DNA of 15,732 bases from Rugosibacter sp. (GTDB lineage Bacteria > Pseudomonadota > Gammaproteobacteria > Burkholderiales > Rhodocyclaceae). Location of the stretch: positions 1-15,732 of the forward strand of contig JAUSQB010000070.1 in assembly GCA_030652715.1 (NCBI GenBank), in the 5' to 3' direction. Shown in pieces: positions 1 to 7,301 of this stretch (positions are counted from its first letter, which is position 1; each line of letters starts with the position of its first letter). Below the pieces are notes generated by a model. The model had not been told where the DNA came from. It made no database searches and worked only from the letters and a program-made list of their open reading frames with translations. Position numbers and translations under genes: made by a program.

Positions 1-65
1 ATGGAGATAATCCGCGCATTATCGAGAGCCGCTTGCAAGGTTACTTTCCCGATGGCGCACTATAG
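1..65 (+). CDS. motC: 3' end of motC (flagellar stator protein, MotA family), partial
   Basis: Only the last 20 codons are in the window, read in the third frame (codons start at base 3, stop TAG at 63-65). The peptide begins GDNPRIIESRL and ends QGYFPDGAL. This matches the usual C-terminal tail of MotA/MotC/PomA proteins, where a GENPR-like motif is followed by a short helix and 'GYL'. MotA-type proteins form the outer ring of the proton-driven stator in the inner membrane and contact FliG. The stop overlaps the motD start by 14 bases, so the two genes are probably translationally coupled. The identification rests on a short tail plus the motD neighbour. Confidence 0.72.
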   Translation, partial: GDNPRIIESRLQGYFPDGAL

Positions 66-846
66 GCGCCGCCGCCGCCGAGCTTCTGACGAGCCTGAAA
101 ACCACGAGCGCTGGTTGGTTTCTTACGCAGACTTCATCACCTTGCTGTTTGCCTTTTTTGTGGTGATGTACGCTATTTCCTCCGTCAACGAGGGGAAGTA
201 TCGGATCATGTCAGACTCTATCGTTTCGGCATTTCGCAATGAGCCGGGCACGATGTCAGGCAATATGCCGGTGGTTAGTCCGAACGCCCCTTTGCCAACA
301 ACCCTGCTTGTCCAGGGCAATGCGGCGCCGGTTAAAACAAATGCCGCCTTGCTGGATAAAAAAGAGTATTTGCGCAACTTGGCGAATGAACTTAACCAGG
401 TCTTGGCACCGTTAATGCTGGAAGGCAAGGTCAGGATGACAGAAGGTCTCATGGGTATTACCATCGATATTAGTGCCAGCGCTTTGTTTGCACCGGGCGA
501 AGCGCGCTTGAGTCTGGGGGCGATACGTGCGCTGGGTGCGGTAGGGCGAGTGCTGGCAACTGCCGACTTTCCGGTTCGGGTTGAGGGACATACGGATAAT
601 GTGCCTATTAGCACCCCGCAATTTCCCTCCAACTGGGAGTTGTCTGCTGCCCGCGCAGCCAGTGTGGTGCGGCTGTTTATTGATACAGACGTTGATCCGC
701 GTCGGTTGACGGCAACCGGCTATGCTGACCAGCGACCCATTGCCGATAATGCCACAGCAGAAGGGAAACAGAAGAATCGTCGGGTCGCGATCACGATTGA
801 GTCGCCAATGTCGGATACGACAGTGGATGTGCCATTGACAGAATAA
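52..846 (+). CDS. motD: Flagellar motor protein MotD (MotB family)
   Basis: 264-residue stator subunit that anchors the MotC/MotD complex to peptidoglycan and carries the ion-binding aspartate. A short cytoplasmic N-terminus with six consecutive arginines (residues 5-10) leads into ERWLVSYADFITLLFAFFVV, the MotB signature. D27 is the expected proton-binding aspartate and one transmembrane helix spans about residues 22-43. An OmpA/MotB peptidoglycan-binding domain follows (about 110-255), with VEGHTDNVPI and a conserved NRRV segment. The frame is open to base 1, but the ATG at 52 is preferred: it overlaps the motC stop, places RRRRRR just before the membrane helix as in other MotD proteins, and has AAGG at 37-40 upstream. 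'MotD' rather than 'MotB' is chosen from the NEGKYR segment and the motC neighbour. It ends 14 bases from the convergent flgN. Confidence 0.9.
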   Translation: MAHYRRRRRRASDEPENHERWLVSYADFITLLFAFFVVMYAISSVNEGKYRIMSDSIVSAFRNEPGTMSGNMPVVSPNAPLPTTLLVQGNAAPVKTNAALLDKKEYLRNLANELNQVLAPLMLEGKVRMTEGLMGITIDISASALFAPGEARLSLGAIRALGAVGRVLATADFPVRVEGHTDNVPISTPQFPSNWELSAARAASVVRLFIDTDVDPRRLTATGYADQRPIADNATAEGKQKNRRVAITIESPMSDTTVDVPLTE

Positions 847-860
847 ACGGAAGGAGGCTT

Positions 861-1349
861 TCAGGCGCTACCCAATGGCCGCCGACCAGCAGTGGATTTT
901 TGTTGACCACCTGCGTCATAGGTCGTGGTATCCGCAGATTCTCCGAGGAGCAAGCCAAGTGCTTGCTGGTTTTGCTGCATACGGGCACCAATCAGTTTGC
1001 CATTGATTTCATTTTCCCGTTTGGCTTCAGCCGCAAGGGTAATGAGTTGTTGCCATACCATGGGTATTGCGGTTGTTGCGGGTAGCGCAAAGGTGGTTGC
1101 GTTAGCCGCAAGCCAGCCGTCGACGCCTTCGGACCCTGTCGCAAAACCAGCCTCATGCAGTGCATTTTCACGTTGTGCTTCGAGCGAGGCAAGGCGTGTT
1201 GCCAGCGCGGACTTTTCTTCAACTATGCCGGATAATTGATTGATGTCGCCGGAGACCAATGCCTGCCTCTCTGTGGCGATCATTGCAAGAAAACGTTGCA
1301 GTTCAGCGACCGTTTGTTCCAGAAGGGCATGGATCGGGATCAACGCCAT
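861..1349 (-). CDS. flgN: Flagellar export chaperone FlgN for FlgK/FlgL
   Basis: 162-residue, mostly helical cytoplasmic protein. FlgN keeps the hook-filament junction proteins FlgK and FlgL unfolded and brings them to the flagellar export gate. The sequence shows the family pattern: a coiled N-terminal half with ERQAL and an EK-rich helix, and near the C-terminus NGKLIGARMQQNQQAL followed by a TYDAGGQ segment typical of proteobacterial FlgN. It is slightly longer than the enteric protein (about 140). It lies 20 bases downstream of the flgM stop, presumably on the same transcript. No Shine-Dalgarno sequence is visible before its ATG, where the gap is filled by a duplicated 10-mer, so translation may depend on coupling to flgM. 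Its clients flgK and flgL are about 9 kb away in this window. Confidence 0.9.
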   Translation of the reverse strand: MALIPIHALLEQTVAELQRFLAMIATERQALVSGDINQLSGIVEEKSALATRLASLEAQRENALHEAGFATGSEGVDGWLAANATTFALPATTAIPMVWQQLITLAAEAKRENEINGKLIGARMQQNQQALGLLLGESADTTTYDAGGQQKSTAGRRPLGSA

Positions 1350-1350
1350 G

Positions 1351-1370
1351 AAGAACTAATAAGAACTAAT
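1351..1370. repeat. Perfect tandem duplication of a 10-mer between flgM and flgN
   Basis: AAGAACTAAT occurs twice back to back and fills almost the whole gap between the flgM stop and the flgN start. One copy would shorten the gap from 20 to 10 bases. No purine-rich ribosome binding site is visible on the minus strand here. Confidence 0.85.
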
Positions 1371-1660
1371 CAGATGGCCGACTGGTCTTGCGCGAGAAAG
1401 TCGCGCACGTCCCCGATCAGGCGGTCAGCAATTTTTCCGACATTGACTTGAAAGCGACCTTCTGCAATGGCTTGGCGGATTTCTGCCACGCGTTGGCTAT
1501 CAAACGGTGCTTCGGTCGCACTTGCTCCGCTAGTTTTTTGCAGATGGGTCGTCACAGAGACATCCGCTGCAGGAGAAGTTGTCGCGACAGGGCTTGTTGT
1601 GTTCTGCAGGCGGGGTTTCTGCGGCGTAGCGGGCGAAGTGCTGGGGGCAGTGATTTTCAT
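1370..1660 (-). CDS. flgM: Anti-sigma-28 factor FlgM
   Basis: 96-residue negative regulator. FlgM binds and holds sigma-28 (FliA) until the hook-basal body is complete, then is exported through it. The N-terminal half is low-complexity, rich in Ser, Thr, Pro and Ala, fitting the disordered FlgM N-terminus. The C-terminal sigma-binding part (about residues 53-90) shows FDSQRVAEIRQAIAEG followed by VNVGKIADRLI, the FlgM family signature. The frame stays open to a GTG at 1696, but that codon lies at or upstream of the transcription start expected from the sigma-28 promoter at 1697-1723. The ATG at 1660, giving MKI as in other FlgM proteins, is therefore chosen. An ATG at 1675 is also possible, and neither has a good Shine-Dalgarno sequence. 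It is transcribed from its own promoter and followed by flgN. Confidence 0.9.
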   Translation of the reverse strand: MKITAPSTSPATPQKPRLQNTTSPVATTSPAADVSVTTHLQKTSGASATEAPFDSQRVAEIRQAIAEGRFQVNVGKIADRLIGDVRDFLAQDQSAI

Positions 1661-1696
1661 AAGAGGTGTCTGCATAAGATTTGGAGCTTGTATCAC

Positions 1697-1723
1697 TTAA
1701 CGGCCAGGAAGACTCAGACTTTA
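1697..1723 (-). promoter_or_regulatory. Sigma-28 (FliA) promoter of flgM-flgN
   Basis: On the minus strand the sequence reads TAAAGTCT, then 11 bases, then GCCGTTAA. The sigma-28 consensus is TAAAGTTT-N11-GCCGATAA, so 14 of 16 positions match with exact spacing. Transcription would start near 1690, leaving a leader of about 30 bases before the flgM ATG at 1660. The promoter lies in the 165-base flgA-flgM gap and makes flgMN a late-class unit, consistent with feedback control of FliA activity. Confidence 0.87.
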
Positions 1724-1825
1724 GTCTCCAAGCGTCTATTCTCTCCGAAATAGGTGGAAAAGAGAAGAGCCTGCTTAAAACCCGTATAGAGGCAGTCGCC
1801 GGGCAAGCGATCTGGCATTGTTTCG

Positions 1826-2533
1826 TCAATAAGCAATGGCGACTGTGCCATCTTTCTGTGCGATGCCACTAATCACTTGACCGGAGGCGAGGCGAACCTG
1901 AACAACCTGGTCCATGGCAGCATTGTTGAGGGCGCGTCCATCGCTACTGACCTGGAAATCGACGCCTCCGGACACGACTTTGACATTCTGCCCTTGCTTG
2001 ACCACCAGAGGCTGGCGCAGCATAGCGGCGCGCAAGGGACGGTCGGCGGGAAGAGAAACCCGAGAAAGTTGTCCTATGGCCTGTGTGGGGTCGATCAATA
2101 TACCTTGAGGTAACTCCGCAAGATCGCCCTGGCGCTGGCGGATATCTGCTGCGCTAATCACTTGACCTGCGTGTAGCGGGCGGGCGCTGACGACATAGTC
2201 GACCAGCACATGGATATCCACAGGAACATACAGGCTCCATGTGCTACCTGCCGTGCAACGCACATTCACATGGGTTTTCCCCCACGGACGCGCATTGGCA
2301 TCCATCATGACACTGAGACTGCGACAATCGTCAGGCAAGCCGCTGGCATTGATAGCACCAATGCGGTAACTGGCCTGACCCGGCAAACCTTTGTTTTGCG
2401 CATCAAGGAATTTGGCAATGGCATGTTGAATCGGCGCAGCATCGGCTGCCTGTGCCACTGCCCACATAGCCGAAGCCGCTAAAAAAGCGGCAATAAAAGT
2501 TACCCAGAAAAAAAACGTCTTAAATGATTGCAT
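1826..2533 (-). CDS. flgA: Flagellar P-ring assembly chaperone FlgA
   Basis: 235-residue periplasmic protein that helps FlgI assemble into the P ring around the rod. It begins with a hydrophobic Sec signal peptide, with likely cleavage after AVAQA (residue 29). The mature part has two cysteines, C70 (DDCRSLSV) and C93 (VRCTAG), in the positions of the conserved FlgA disulfide pair. These are followed by a SAF-type domain from about residue 112, with ARPLHAGQVISAADI and a C-terminal GQNVKVVSGG segment. It runs divergently from flgB with 230 bases between the starts, as in many proteobacteria. No Shine-Dalgarno sequence or convincing promoter for flgA was found on the minus strand in that region. 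Confidence 0.93.
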   Translation of the reverse strand: MQSFKTFFFWVTFIAAFLAASAMWAVAQAADAAPIQHAIAKFLDAQNKGLPGQASYRIGAINASGLPDDCRSLSVMMDANARPWGKTHVNVRCTAGSTWSLYVPVDIHVLVDYVVSARPLHAGQVISAADIRQRQGDLAELPQGILIDPTQAIGQLSRVSLPADRPLRAAMLRQPLVVKQGQNVKVVSGGVDFQVSSDGRALNNAAMDQVVQVRLASGQVISGIAQKDGTVAIAY

Positions 2534-2603
2534 AGGGGCAGATTACAACATGGCGGCTCGCTAGGGGGAGGCTAAGTGGCGTCCCGGTTTCTCGTGTGTC
2601 TGA

Positions 2604-2620
2604 GCGGCAAGTTTTGCCGC
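2604..2620. promoter_or_regulatory. Palindrome GCGGCAA-gtt-TTGCCGC in flgA-flgB control region
   Basis: A perfect inverted repeat with 7-base arms and a 3-base centre. Its inner 15 bases, CGGCAAGTTTTGCCG, recur exactly upstream of flgK (10305-10319). Here it is centred about 130 bases upstream of the start predicted from the sigma-54 promoter, a usual distance for an RpoN enhancer site. A further half-site TTTTGCCG lies at 2656-2663. No T-run follows on either strand, so a terminator is unlikely. The binding protein is inferred to be a flagellar enhancer-binding protein (FleQ/FlrC/FleR class). This is not shown. Confidence 0.6.
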
Positions 2621-2715
2621 ATCGCTGCTGGCAATATTGTCTGTAAAAGGTGATCTTTTGCCGGGTGTAGATAACGAGGCTCCATTTTCACGTAAAAAAG
2701 GGGCATGTCAGCATA

Positions 2716-2731
2716 TGGCATGAATGATGCA
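2716..2731 (+). promoter_or_regulatory. Sigma-54 (RpoN) promoter of the flgB operon
   Basis: TGGCATG-AATG-ATGCA matches the sigma-54 consensus TGGCACG-N4-TTGCW at all but two positions, and the GG and GC elements are exactly 10 bases apart. The predicted transcription start is near 2742, about 20 bases before the first flgB ATG. It would serve flgBCDEFGHI(J). Confidence 0.8.
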
Positions 2732-2763
2732 TTAGTCAGGCATGAGTTTCCTGATCATTAAGA

Positions 2764-3186
2764 ATGGCTAATAACATGAGTGACCGATTTGATGCCCAAC
2801 TTAGCATCCAGCGTGTGGCGCTAGGGGCGCTAACGTATCGTCAGGAATTGCTGGCTTCGAACATCGCCAATGCCGATACGCCCCATTTCAAGGCACGCGA
2901 TATTGATTTCAAGGCAGTACTGGCGGCAGCGGCGGCTGGGCGGGCTGGTAATAATAGTATTAGTTTGACTACCACTTCACCCCGCCACTTTGCTGCTGGA
3001 GCAACAGCTGCACCTTTCGGTGCCGCTGTTGGATATCGCAGGGAATTTCAGCCGAATGCCGACGGCAATACGGTGAACATGGATATCGAGCGCAGTGCCT
3101 TTGCCGAGAATGCCTTGCGGCTGGAGGCGACACTATCGTTCATTAACAGTCAGATTAAGGGCATGCAGCTGGCCATGAGCCAATAA
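2764..3186 (+). CDS. flgB: Flagellar proximal rod protein FlgB
   Basis: 140-residue rod subunit exported by the flagellar type III system and placed at the base of the rod next to FliE. The N-terminal helix contains ASNIANADTPHFKARDIDF, the FlgB signature, and the C-terminus has the NMDIERSAFAENALRLEATL helix that pairs with it in the rod. The middle (about residues 60-95) is a short variable loop. Length matches the family (about 138). The start is uncertain: the ATG at 2776, giving MSDRFDAQL, aligns better with the usual FlgB N-terminus, while 2764 adds four residues. Neither has a good ribosome binding site. It is the first gene after the sigma-54 promoter. Confidence 0.93.
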   Translation: MANNMSDRFDAQLSIQRVALGALTYRQELLASNIANADTPHFKARDIDFKAVLAAAAAGRAGNNSISLTTTSPRHFAAGATAAPFGAAVGYRREFQPNADGNTVNMDIERSAFAENALRLEATLSFINSQIKGMQLAMSQ

Positions 3187-3213
3187 GCGGCCAGCACTCA
3201 GACAAACATCACT

Positions 3214-3615
3214 ATGAGCCTGCTTAACGTTTTTTCAATTGCCGGATCTGCACTGACAGCGCAATCCGCCCGCCTTAATGCGGTGGCCAGCAACCTGGCG
3301 AATGCCGACAGTGTGGTTGGTGCCGATGGCCAGCCTTATCATGCCAAGCAGGTGGTATTCAAGGCGACTCCGGTCGAAGGTGGCGGCATCGGTGTGCGCG
3401 TCACGCAAGTGGTGGAGAGCGCAGCACCGTTGCGCATGACGTATGACCCAAAGAATCCGGCGGCCGATGCGCAAGGTTATGTTGCCATGCCGAATGTCAA
3501 TGTGGTTGATGAAATGGTCAACATGATTTCTGCCTCGCGTTCATATCAGAACAATGTGGAAGTCATGAATACTGCCAAGTCTTTGCTGCAAAAGACGCTG
3601 GCGCTCGGGCAGTAA
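3214..3615 (+). CDS. flgC: Flagellar proximal rod protein FlgC
   Basis: 133-residue rod protein following flgB by 27 bases. It has the paired N- and C-terminal helices of axial proteins: [20 protein letters not shown] at the N-terminus and [20 protein letters not shown] near the C-terminus. The latter is the motif shared by FlgC, FlgF, FlgG and FlgE. Length matches the family (about 134). FlgC assembles on FlgB as part of the proximal rod across the periplasm. The start ATG has no clear Shine-Dalgarno sequence, so coupling to flgB translation is possible. Confidence 0.95.
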   Translation: MSLLNVFSIAGSALTAQSARLNAVASNLANADSVVGADGQPYHAKQVVFKATPVEGGGIGVRVTQVVESAAPLRMTYDPKNPAADAQGYVAMPNVNVVDEMVNMISASRSYQNNVEVMNTAKSLLQKTLALGQ

Positions 3616-3633
3616 AGCTTCGCAGGAGGAATG

Positions 3634-4311
3634 ATGGTAACGAATGTAACGACAGGTAGTGCGGCAACCCAGGCTTTGCTGGATTCGGTCAACGGAGCGG
3701 CCAAAAAAATCACCAGCACGACCGCTGATGCGCAGAATCGTTTTCTGAAGTTGCTGACGACGCAACTGAAAAACCAGGATCCGTTAAACCCGATGGACAA
3801 CGCCCAGATGACATCACAACTGGCGCAGATCAGCACGGTTGATGGCATTGAGAAGCTCAATGCCACGTTGCAAAAGCTGTTGTCTTCCAGCGCCGATGCG
3901 GAAGCCATGCAAGCGGCGGCACTGGTTGGACATCAGGTGATTATCGCGGGTAACGGCATGCATCTTACCGACGCTGGCGCGGTAGGTGGCGTCGAGCTTT
4001 CCGCTAATGTGGATCAGGTCGCTGTGACGATCAAGGATGCTAACGGTATTGTCATGAATACGGTGAATCTCGGCAAGCTCGATGCCGGCGTGCATAACTT
4101 CGTGTGGGATGGCAAGACGGATGCGGGGGAGCAGGCAGTGAATGGCATGTACAGTGTTTCAGTTACAGCGACACGAGGTGCGGATCAAGTCGTAGCGACT
4201 CCTTTGCAACTTGCAGGTGTGCAAAACATCAACCTCAGCAGCCAGGGGGTGAGCCTGAATCTTGGAGTGCTGGGCCTGGCTACCTTGCGCGACATCAAAC
4301 AAATTTTCTGA
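3634..4311 (+). CDS. flgD: Hook cap / hook assembly scaffold FlgD
   Basis: 225-residue protein that caps the growing hook, guides FlgE polymerisation and is discarded when FlgK arrives. The N-terminal conserved region (about residues 35-75) includes FLKLLTTQLKNQDPLNPMDN and TSQLAQISTVDGIEKLN, diagnostic of FlgD. The C-terminal half is the beta-rich FlgD Tudor/Ig-like part, with FVWDGKTDAGEQAVNGMYSV. Two ATG codons stand together at 3631 and 3634. The strong AGGAGG at 3624-3629 is only one base from the first but four from the second, so 3634 is preferred. It follows flgC by 18 bases and precedes flgE by 13. Confidence 0.95.
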   Translation: MVTNVTTGSAATQALLDSVNGAAKKITSTTADAQNRFLKLLTTQLKNQDPLNPMDNAQMTSQLAQISTVDGIEKLNATLQKLLSSSADAEAMQAAALVGHQVIIAGNGMHLTDAGAVGGVELSANVDQVAVTIKDANGIVMNTVNLGKLDAGVHNFVWDGKTDAGEQAVNGMYSVSVTATRGADQVVATPLQLAGVQNINLSSQGVSLNLGVLGLATLRDIKQIF

Positions 4312-4324
4312 GCAGGAGAAGACT

Positions 4325-5617
4325 ATGGGTTTTCAGCAAGGGTTAAGTGGATTAAATGCATCCTCCGGCGCATTGGATACTATTGGCAATAACATCGCTA
4401 ATTCCAACACGATTGGCTACAAGGTAGGTACGACACAATTTGCTGATGTCTTCGCCGCATCGCTCAATGGTTCGGGAGCATCGCCGATCGGTCTGGGAAC
4501 ACGGATATCTGCCATTGTGCAGCAATTTACCCAAGGTAATATTTCGATCACCAACAATCCGCTGGATGTTGCCATCAACGGCGGCGGCTTTTTTCAGATG
4601 GATGACGGTCAGGGCGGTACGCTTTACAGTCGCAACGGCCAGTTCCAGTTGGATAAGAATGGCTTCATCGTCAATGCACAGGGTTTGCAGCTCAAGGGCA
4701 TCATGGCGGTCAATGGCATTGTGGCACCTGGCAGTGCCAACGTGTCACTGCGTTTGTTTGATCCAGGCCAAAGTTTGACGGGCGCGCCTCAGGCGACTGG
4801 TACCAGCCTCGGAGCGACCGGCGTGCAGGCGAATATTAATTTTGATTCGCGTGTTGCGGTACCGGCTACTACGCCCTTCAACTATGCCGATCCGACGTCC
4901 TACAGTCAATCGACGGCGACTACCATCTACGATAGTCTGGGCAATCCGCATACTTACTCAATGTATTTTGTCAAGACGGCGGCAAACGAGTGGGATGTCT
5001 ATGCCACGGTGGCCAATCCGGCAGGTGCTTCACCAACCTTCACCGATCTGAGCGCCAACGGCACGGTGTCTGCCGGAACGCTCACCTTCAACACCTCTGG
5101 CCAGATCACGTCGGGGTCAATGAGTATTGATCTGACTGACGCAGAACTGGGGTATGCAGGGGCGGTCAATGCGATGAATTTTAAGCTTGACTTCGCGGGC
5201 AGCACCCAGTTTGGTTCGTCGTTTGCAGTTAATACGCTGTTGCAGGATGGCTATGCTGCAGGTACCCTGGCGGGGTTCAAGATCGGTTCGGATGGCACAG
5301 TTTTAGGCAACTACACCAACGGGCAGACTCAGACTATCGGCCAGGCTGTTCTGGCGACCTTTCGCAATCCGCAGGGGCTGCAACCACTGGGTAATAACGT
5401 CTGGGCGCAGACACCGGATTCTGGCACAGCGATTCTGGGTACCCCCGGCTCTTCCGGCCAGTTCGGCGTTTTTCAATCTGCCGCACTGGAAGATGCCAAT
5501 GTCGATCTGACGGCCGAGCTGGTAAACATGATTACCCAGCAGCGGGTGTATCAAGCCAATGCACAAACCATTAAAACGCAAGATGGCATTCTGCAGACGC
5601 TGGTCAATCTGAGATGA
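4325..5617 (+). CDS. flgE: Flagellar hook protein FlgE
   Basis: 430-residue main subunit of the hook, the universal joint outside the cell. It starts MGFQQGLSGLNASSGALDTI with NNIANSNTIGYK, the axial-protein N-terminus. It carries the middle motif NPLDVAINGGGFF and ends with EDANVDLTAELVNMITQQRVY, typical of FlgE. The centre (about residues 140-330) is the variable surface domain, rich in Ala, Thr, Gly and Ser. It is slightly longer than the enteric protein (about 400). The frame is open upstream to 4262, inside flgD, but the ATG at 4325 has AGGAG at 4314-4318 and gives the family N-terminus. Confidence 0.96.
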   Translation: MGFQQGLSGLNASSGALDTIGNNIANSNTIGYKVGTTQFADVFAASLNGSGASPIGLGTRISAIVQQFTQGNISITNNPLDVAINGGGFFQMDDGQGGTLYSRNGQFQLDKNGFIVNAQGLQLKGIMAVNGIVAPGSANVSLRLFDPGQSLTGAPQATGTSLGATGVQANINFDSRVAVPATTPFNYADPTSYSQSTATTIYDSLGNPHTYSMYFVKTAANEWDVYATVANPAGASPTFTDLSANGTVSAGTLTFNTSGQITSGSMSIDLTDAELGYAGAVNAMNFKLDFAGSTQFGSSFAVNTLLQDGYAAGTLAGFKIGSDGTVLGNYTNGQTQTIGQAVLATFRNPQGLQPLGNNVWAQTPDSGTAILGTPGSSGQFGVFQSAALEDANVDLTAELVNMITQQRVYQANAQTIKTQDGILQTLVNLR

Positions 5618-5735
5618 TGAATAAGAAAGTCAGCACTCCAAGGATACTTCCTTCGGGGGGCGCTGGAGAGACGCCGCAAAGTTTTGAATTCGTTTCTGGA
5701 CGATACCCTTTGGAGGTGGAAAACACGAGGTACCC
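5618..5735. other. 118-base flgE-flgF gap
   Basis: This is the longest gap inside the flgB-flgI run. It contains a G6 run (5655-5660) and two weak inverted repeats, AAGGA/TCCTT around 5640 and GGCG/CGCC around 5659-5676. It ends in the flgF ribosome binding site. No sigma-54 or sigma-28 promoter match and no T-tailed terminator were found. A post-transcriptional or attenuating role is possible but unsupported. Confidence 0.4.
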
Positions 5736-6488
5736 ATGGATCGTCTGATCTACACGGCAATGACCGGTGCGAGCCAGACACTAAACCGTCAGGCAGCCGT
5801 GGCACACAATCTGGCGAATGTATCGACTGCCGGTTACCGTGCCGAGGAGCATCGTTTGCGTGCCGTGCAAGTGCAATCGCATGCGGCGCAGCCAGGCTTG
5901 TCAACGCGTGCCTTCGTTGTTGATGCCAGCACGCATACTGATTTCACGCCGGGGTCGCAAATCTATACGGGCCGAGATTTCGACATGGCAGTACAGGGGG
6001 CAGGCTGGATCGCCGTACAAGCTCCAGATGGTGGAGAGGCTTACACGCGTAACGGCAATTTCGAACTCAGCGTCAATGGCGTACTGCAAACGCGTAGCGG
6101 CTTGTCGGTGCAGGGTGATGGCGGCCCGATTTCGATTCCGCCGGAAGTCAAAGTCAGCATCGGTGTCGATGGCACGGTTTCGGTGGTACCTGAATCTGGT
6201 GCGCAAAATACAGTCAATGTCGTCGGCCGCATCAAGCTGGTTAACCCGCCGGAAGCCGAGATGGTACGCGGCGAGGATGGCTTGTTTCGTTTGCGAAACG
6301 GTGGTCCTGCGCCGGTGGATGAGCAGGCCAGAATTGCTGCTGGCTATACCGAAGGCAGTAACGTCAATGCTGCCGAACAGATGGTGACCATGATTTCTCT
6401 GGCGCGCCAGTTTGAAATGCAGATGAAGATGCTGACGACAGCCGATACCAACGACCGCGCCGCCGCCCAGCTTCTTTCCGTACGATAG
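5736..6488 (+). CDS. flgF: Flagellar rod protein FlgF
   Basis: 250-residue rod protein. It begins MDRLIYTAMTGASQTLNRQA, followed by HNLANVSTAGYRAEE. The second conserved block is around residue 85 (DFDMAVQGAGWIAVQ), and it ends with EGSNVNAAEQMVTMISLARQFEMQMKML, the FlgF C-terminus. Length matches the family (about 250). GAGG at 5727-5730 lies five bases before the ATG. FlgF sits between the proximal rod (FlgB, FlgC) and the distal rod (FlgG). The following flgG starts 21 bases after its stop. Confidence 0.95.
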   Translation: MDRLIYTAMTGASQTLNRQAAVAHNLANVSTAGYRAEEHRLRAVQVQSHAAQPGLSTRAFVVDASTHTDFTPGSQIYTGRDFDMAVQGAGWIAVQAPDGGEAYTRNGNFELSVNGVLQTRSGLSVQGDGGPISIPPEVKVSIGVDGTVSVVPESGAQNTVNVVGRIKLVNPPEAEMVRGEDGLFRLRNGGPAPVDEQARIAAGYTEGSNVNAAEQMVTMISLARQFEMQMKMLTTADTNDRAAAQLLSVR

Positions 6489-6509
6489 TTTTTTGAAAAG
6501 GTCTATCCC

Positions 6510-7292
6510 ATGATTCGCTCCCTCTGGATTGCCAAAACTGGTCTTGATGCTCAGCAGACCAACCTGGATGTCATTTCCAACAATCTGGCCAATGTCAGCA
6601 CCAATGGTTTTAAGCGCGCGCGCGCGGTGTTTGAGGATTTGCTCTATCAGACCATGCGTCAGCCCGGAGCGCAGTCTTCGCAACAGACGCAGATTCCATC
6701 CGGGTTGATGCTGGGCACGGGTGTGAGGCCGATTTCAACTGAACGTGTTTTTGCTCAGGGCAGCTTGCATCGTACCGAAGCTCCGCTCGACATTGCCATC
6801 AACGGCAATGGCTTTTTTCAGATACAGATGCCGGATGGCACACTCGCCTACACACGCGACGGCGCTTTCCAGCTCGATAGTACGGGTCAGATTGTTACCT
6901 CCAGCGGCTATCCACTGTCACCGGCAATTACTATCCCGAGCACGGCGACCAGCATCTCGATTAGTCGCGATGGTATTGTTTCGTTCTCCGAACAAGGCGT
7001 GACGACGCCGACGCAGGTCGGGACGATTCAGCTTGCCGGGTTTGTCAATAATGGTGGCTTGCAGAGCATGGGCGAAAATCTGTTTATCGAGACAGCGTCT
7101 TCAGGCACGCCAACGCCCAATACACCGGGTACCAACGGCACAGGTTTGCTGAATCAGGGTTATGTCGAAACCTCGAATGTCAATGTGGCGGAAGAACTCG
7201 TCACCATGATCCAGACCCAGCGTGCCTATGAGCTTAATTCCAAGGCTGTGAGCACGTCAGACGCCATGCTGGCGCGACTGGCACAGTTATGA
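6510..7292 (+). CDS. flgG: Flagellar distal rod protein FlgG
   Basis: 260-residue distal rod subunit, the usual length for FlgG. It shows [42 protein letters not shown], the FlgG-specific segment [10 protein letters not shown] and the [16 protein letters not shown] block. The C-terminus is [20 protein letters not shown]. The distal rod passes through the P and L rings. AAAAGG at 6496-6501 serves as ribosome binding site. The conserved KRARA codons use an alternating GC run at 6614-6626. Confidence 0.97.
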   Translation: MIRSLWIAKTGLDAQQTNLDVISNNLANVSTNGFKRARAVFEDLLYQTMRQPGAQSSQQTQIPSGLMLGTGVRPISTERVFAQGSLHRTEAPLDIAINGNGFFQIQMPDGTLAYTRDGAFQLDSTGQIVTSSGYPLSPAITIPSTATSISISRDGIVSFSEQGVTTPTQVGTIQLAGFVNNGGLQSMGENLFIETASSGTPTPNTPGTNGTGLLNQGYVETSNVNVAEELVTMIQTQRAYELNSKAVSTSDAMLARLAQL

Positions 7293-7301
7293 GGGGGCGC
7301 C

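Noticed and set aside
67..80. CGC trinucleotide repeat at the start of motD
   Set aside because: Short and in frame, encoding the arginine-rich N-terminus; changes would not shift the frame.
2632..2639. CAATATTG palindrome in the flgA-flgB region as a FleQ box
   Set aside because: Only eight bases, spacing does not fit the FleQ consensus, and no second copy was seen.
4110..4125. Sigma-54-like TGGCAAG-N4-ATGCG inside flgD
   Set aside because: It encodes the conserved WDGKTDAG motif of FlgD and lies 200 bases before flgE, so the match is likely a by-product of coding.
6614..6626. Alternating GC run (six GC units) in flgG as a slippage site
   Set aside because: It encodes the conserved KRARA residues of FlgG with ordinary codons, and the run is short.
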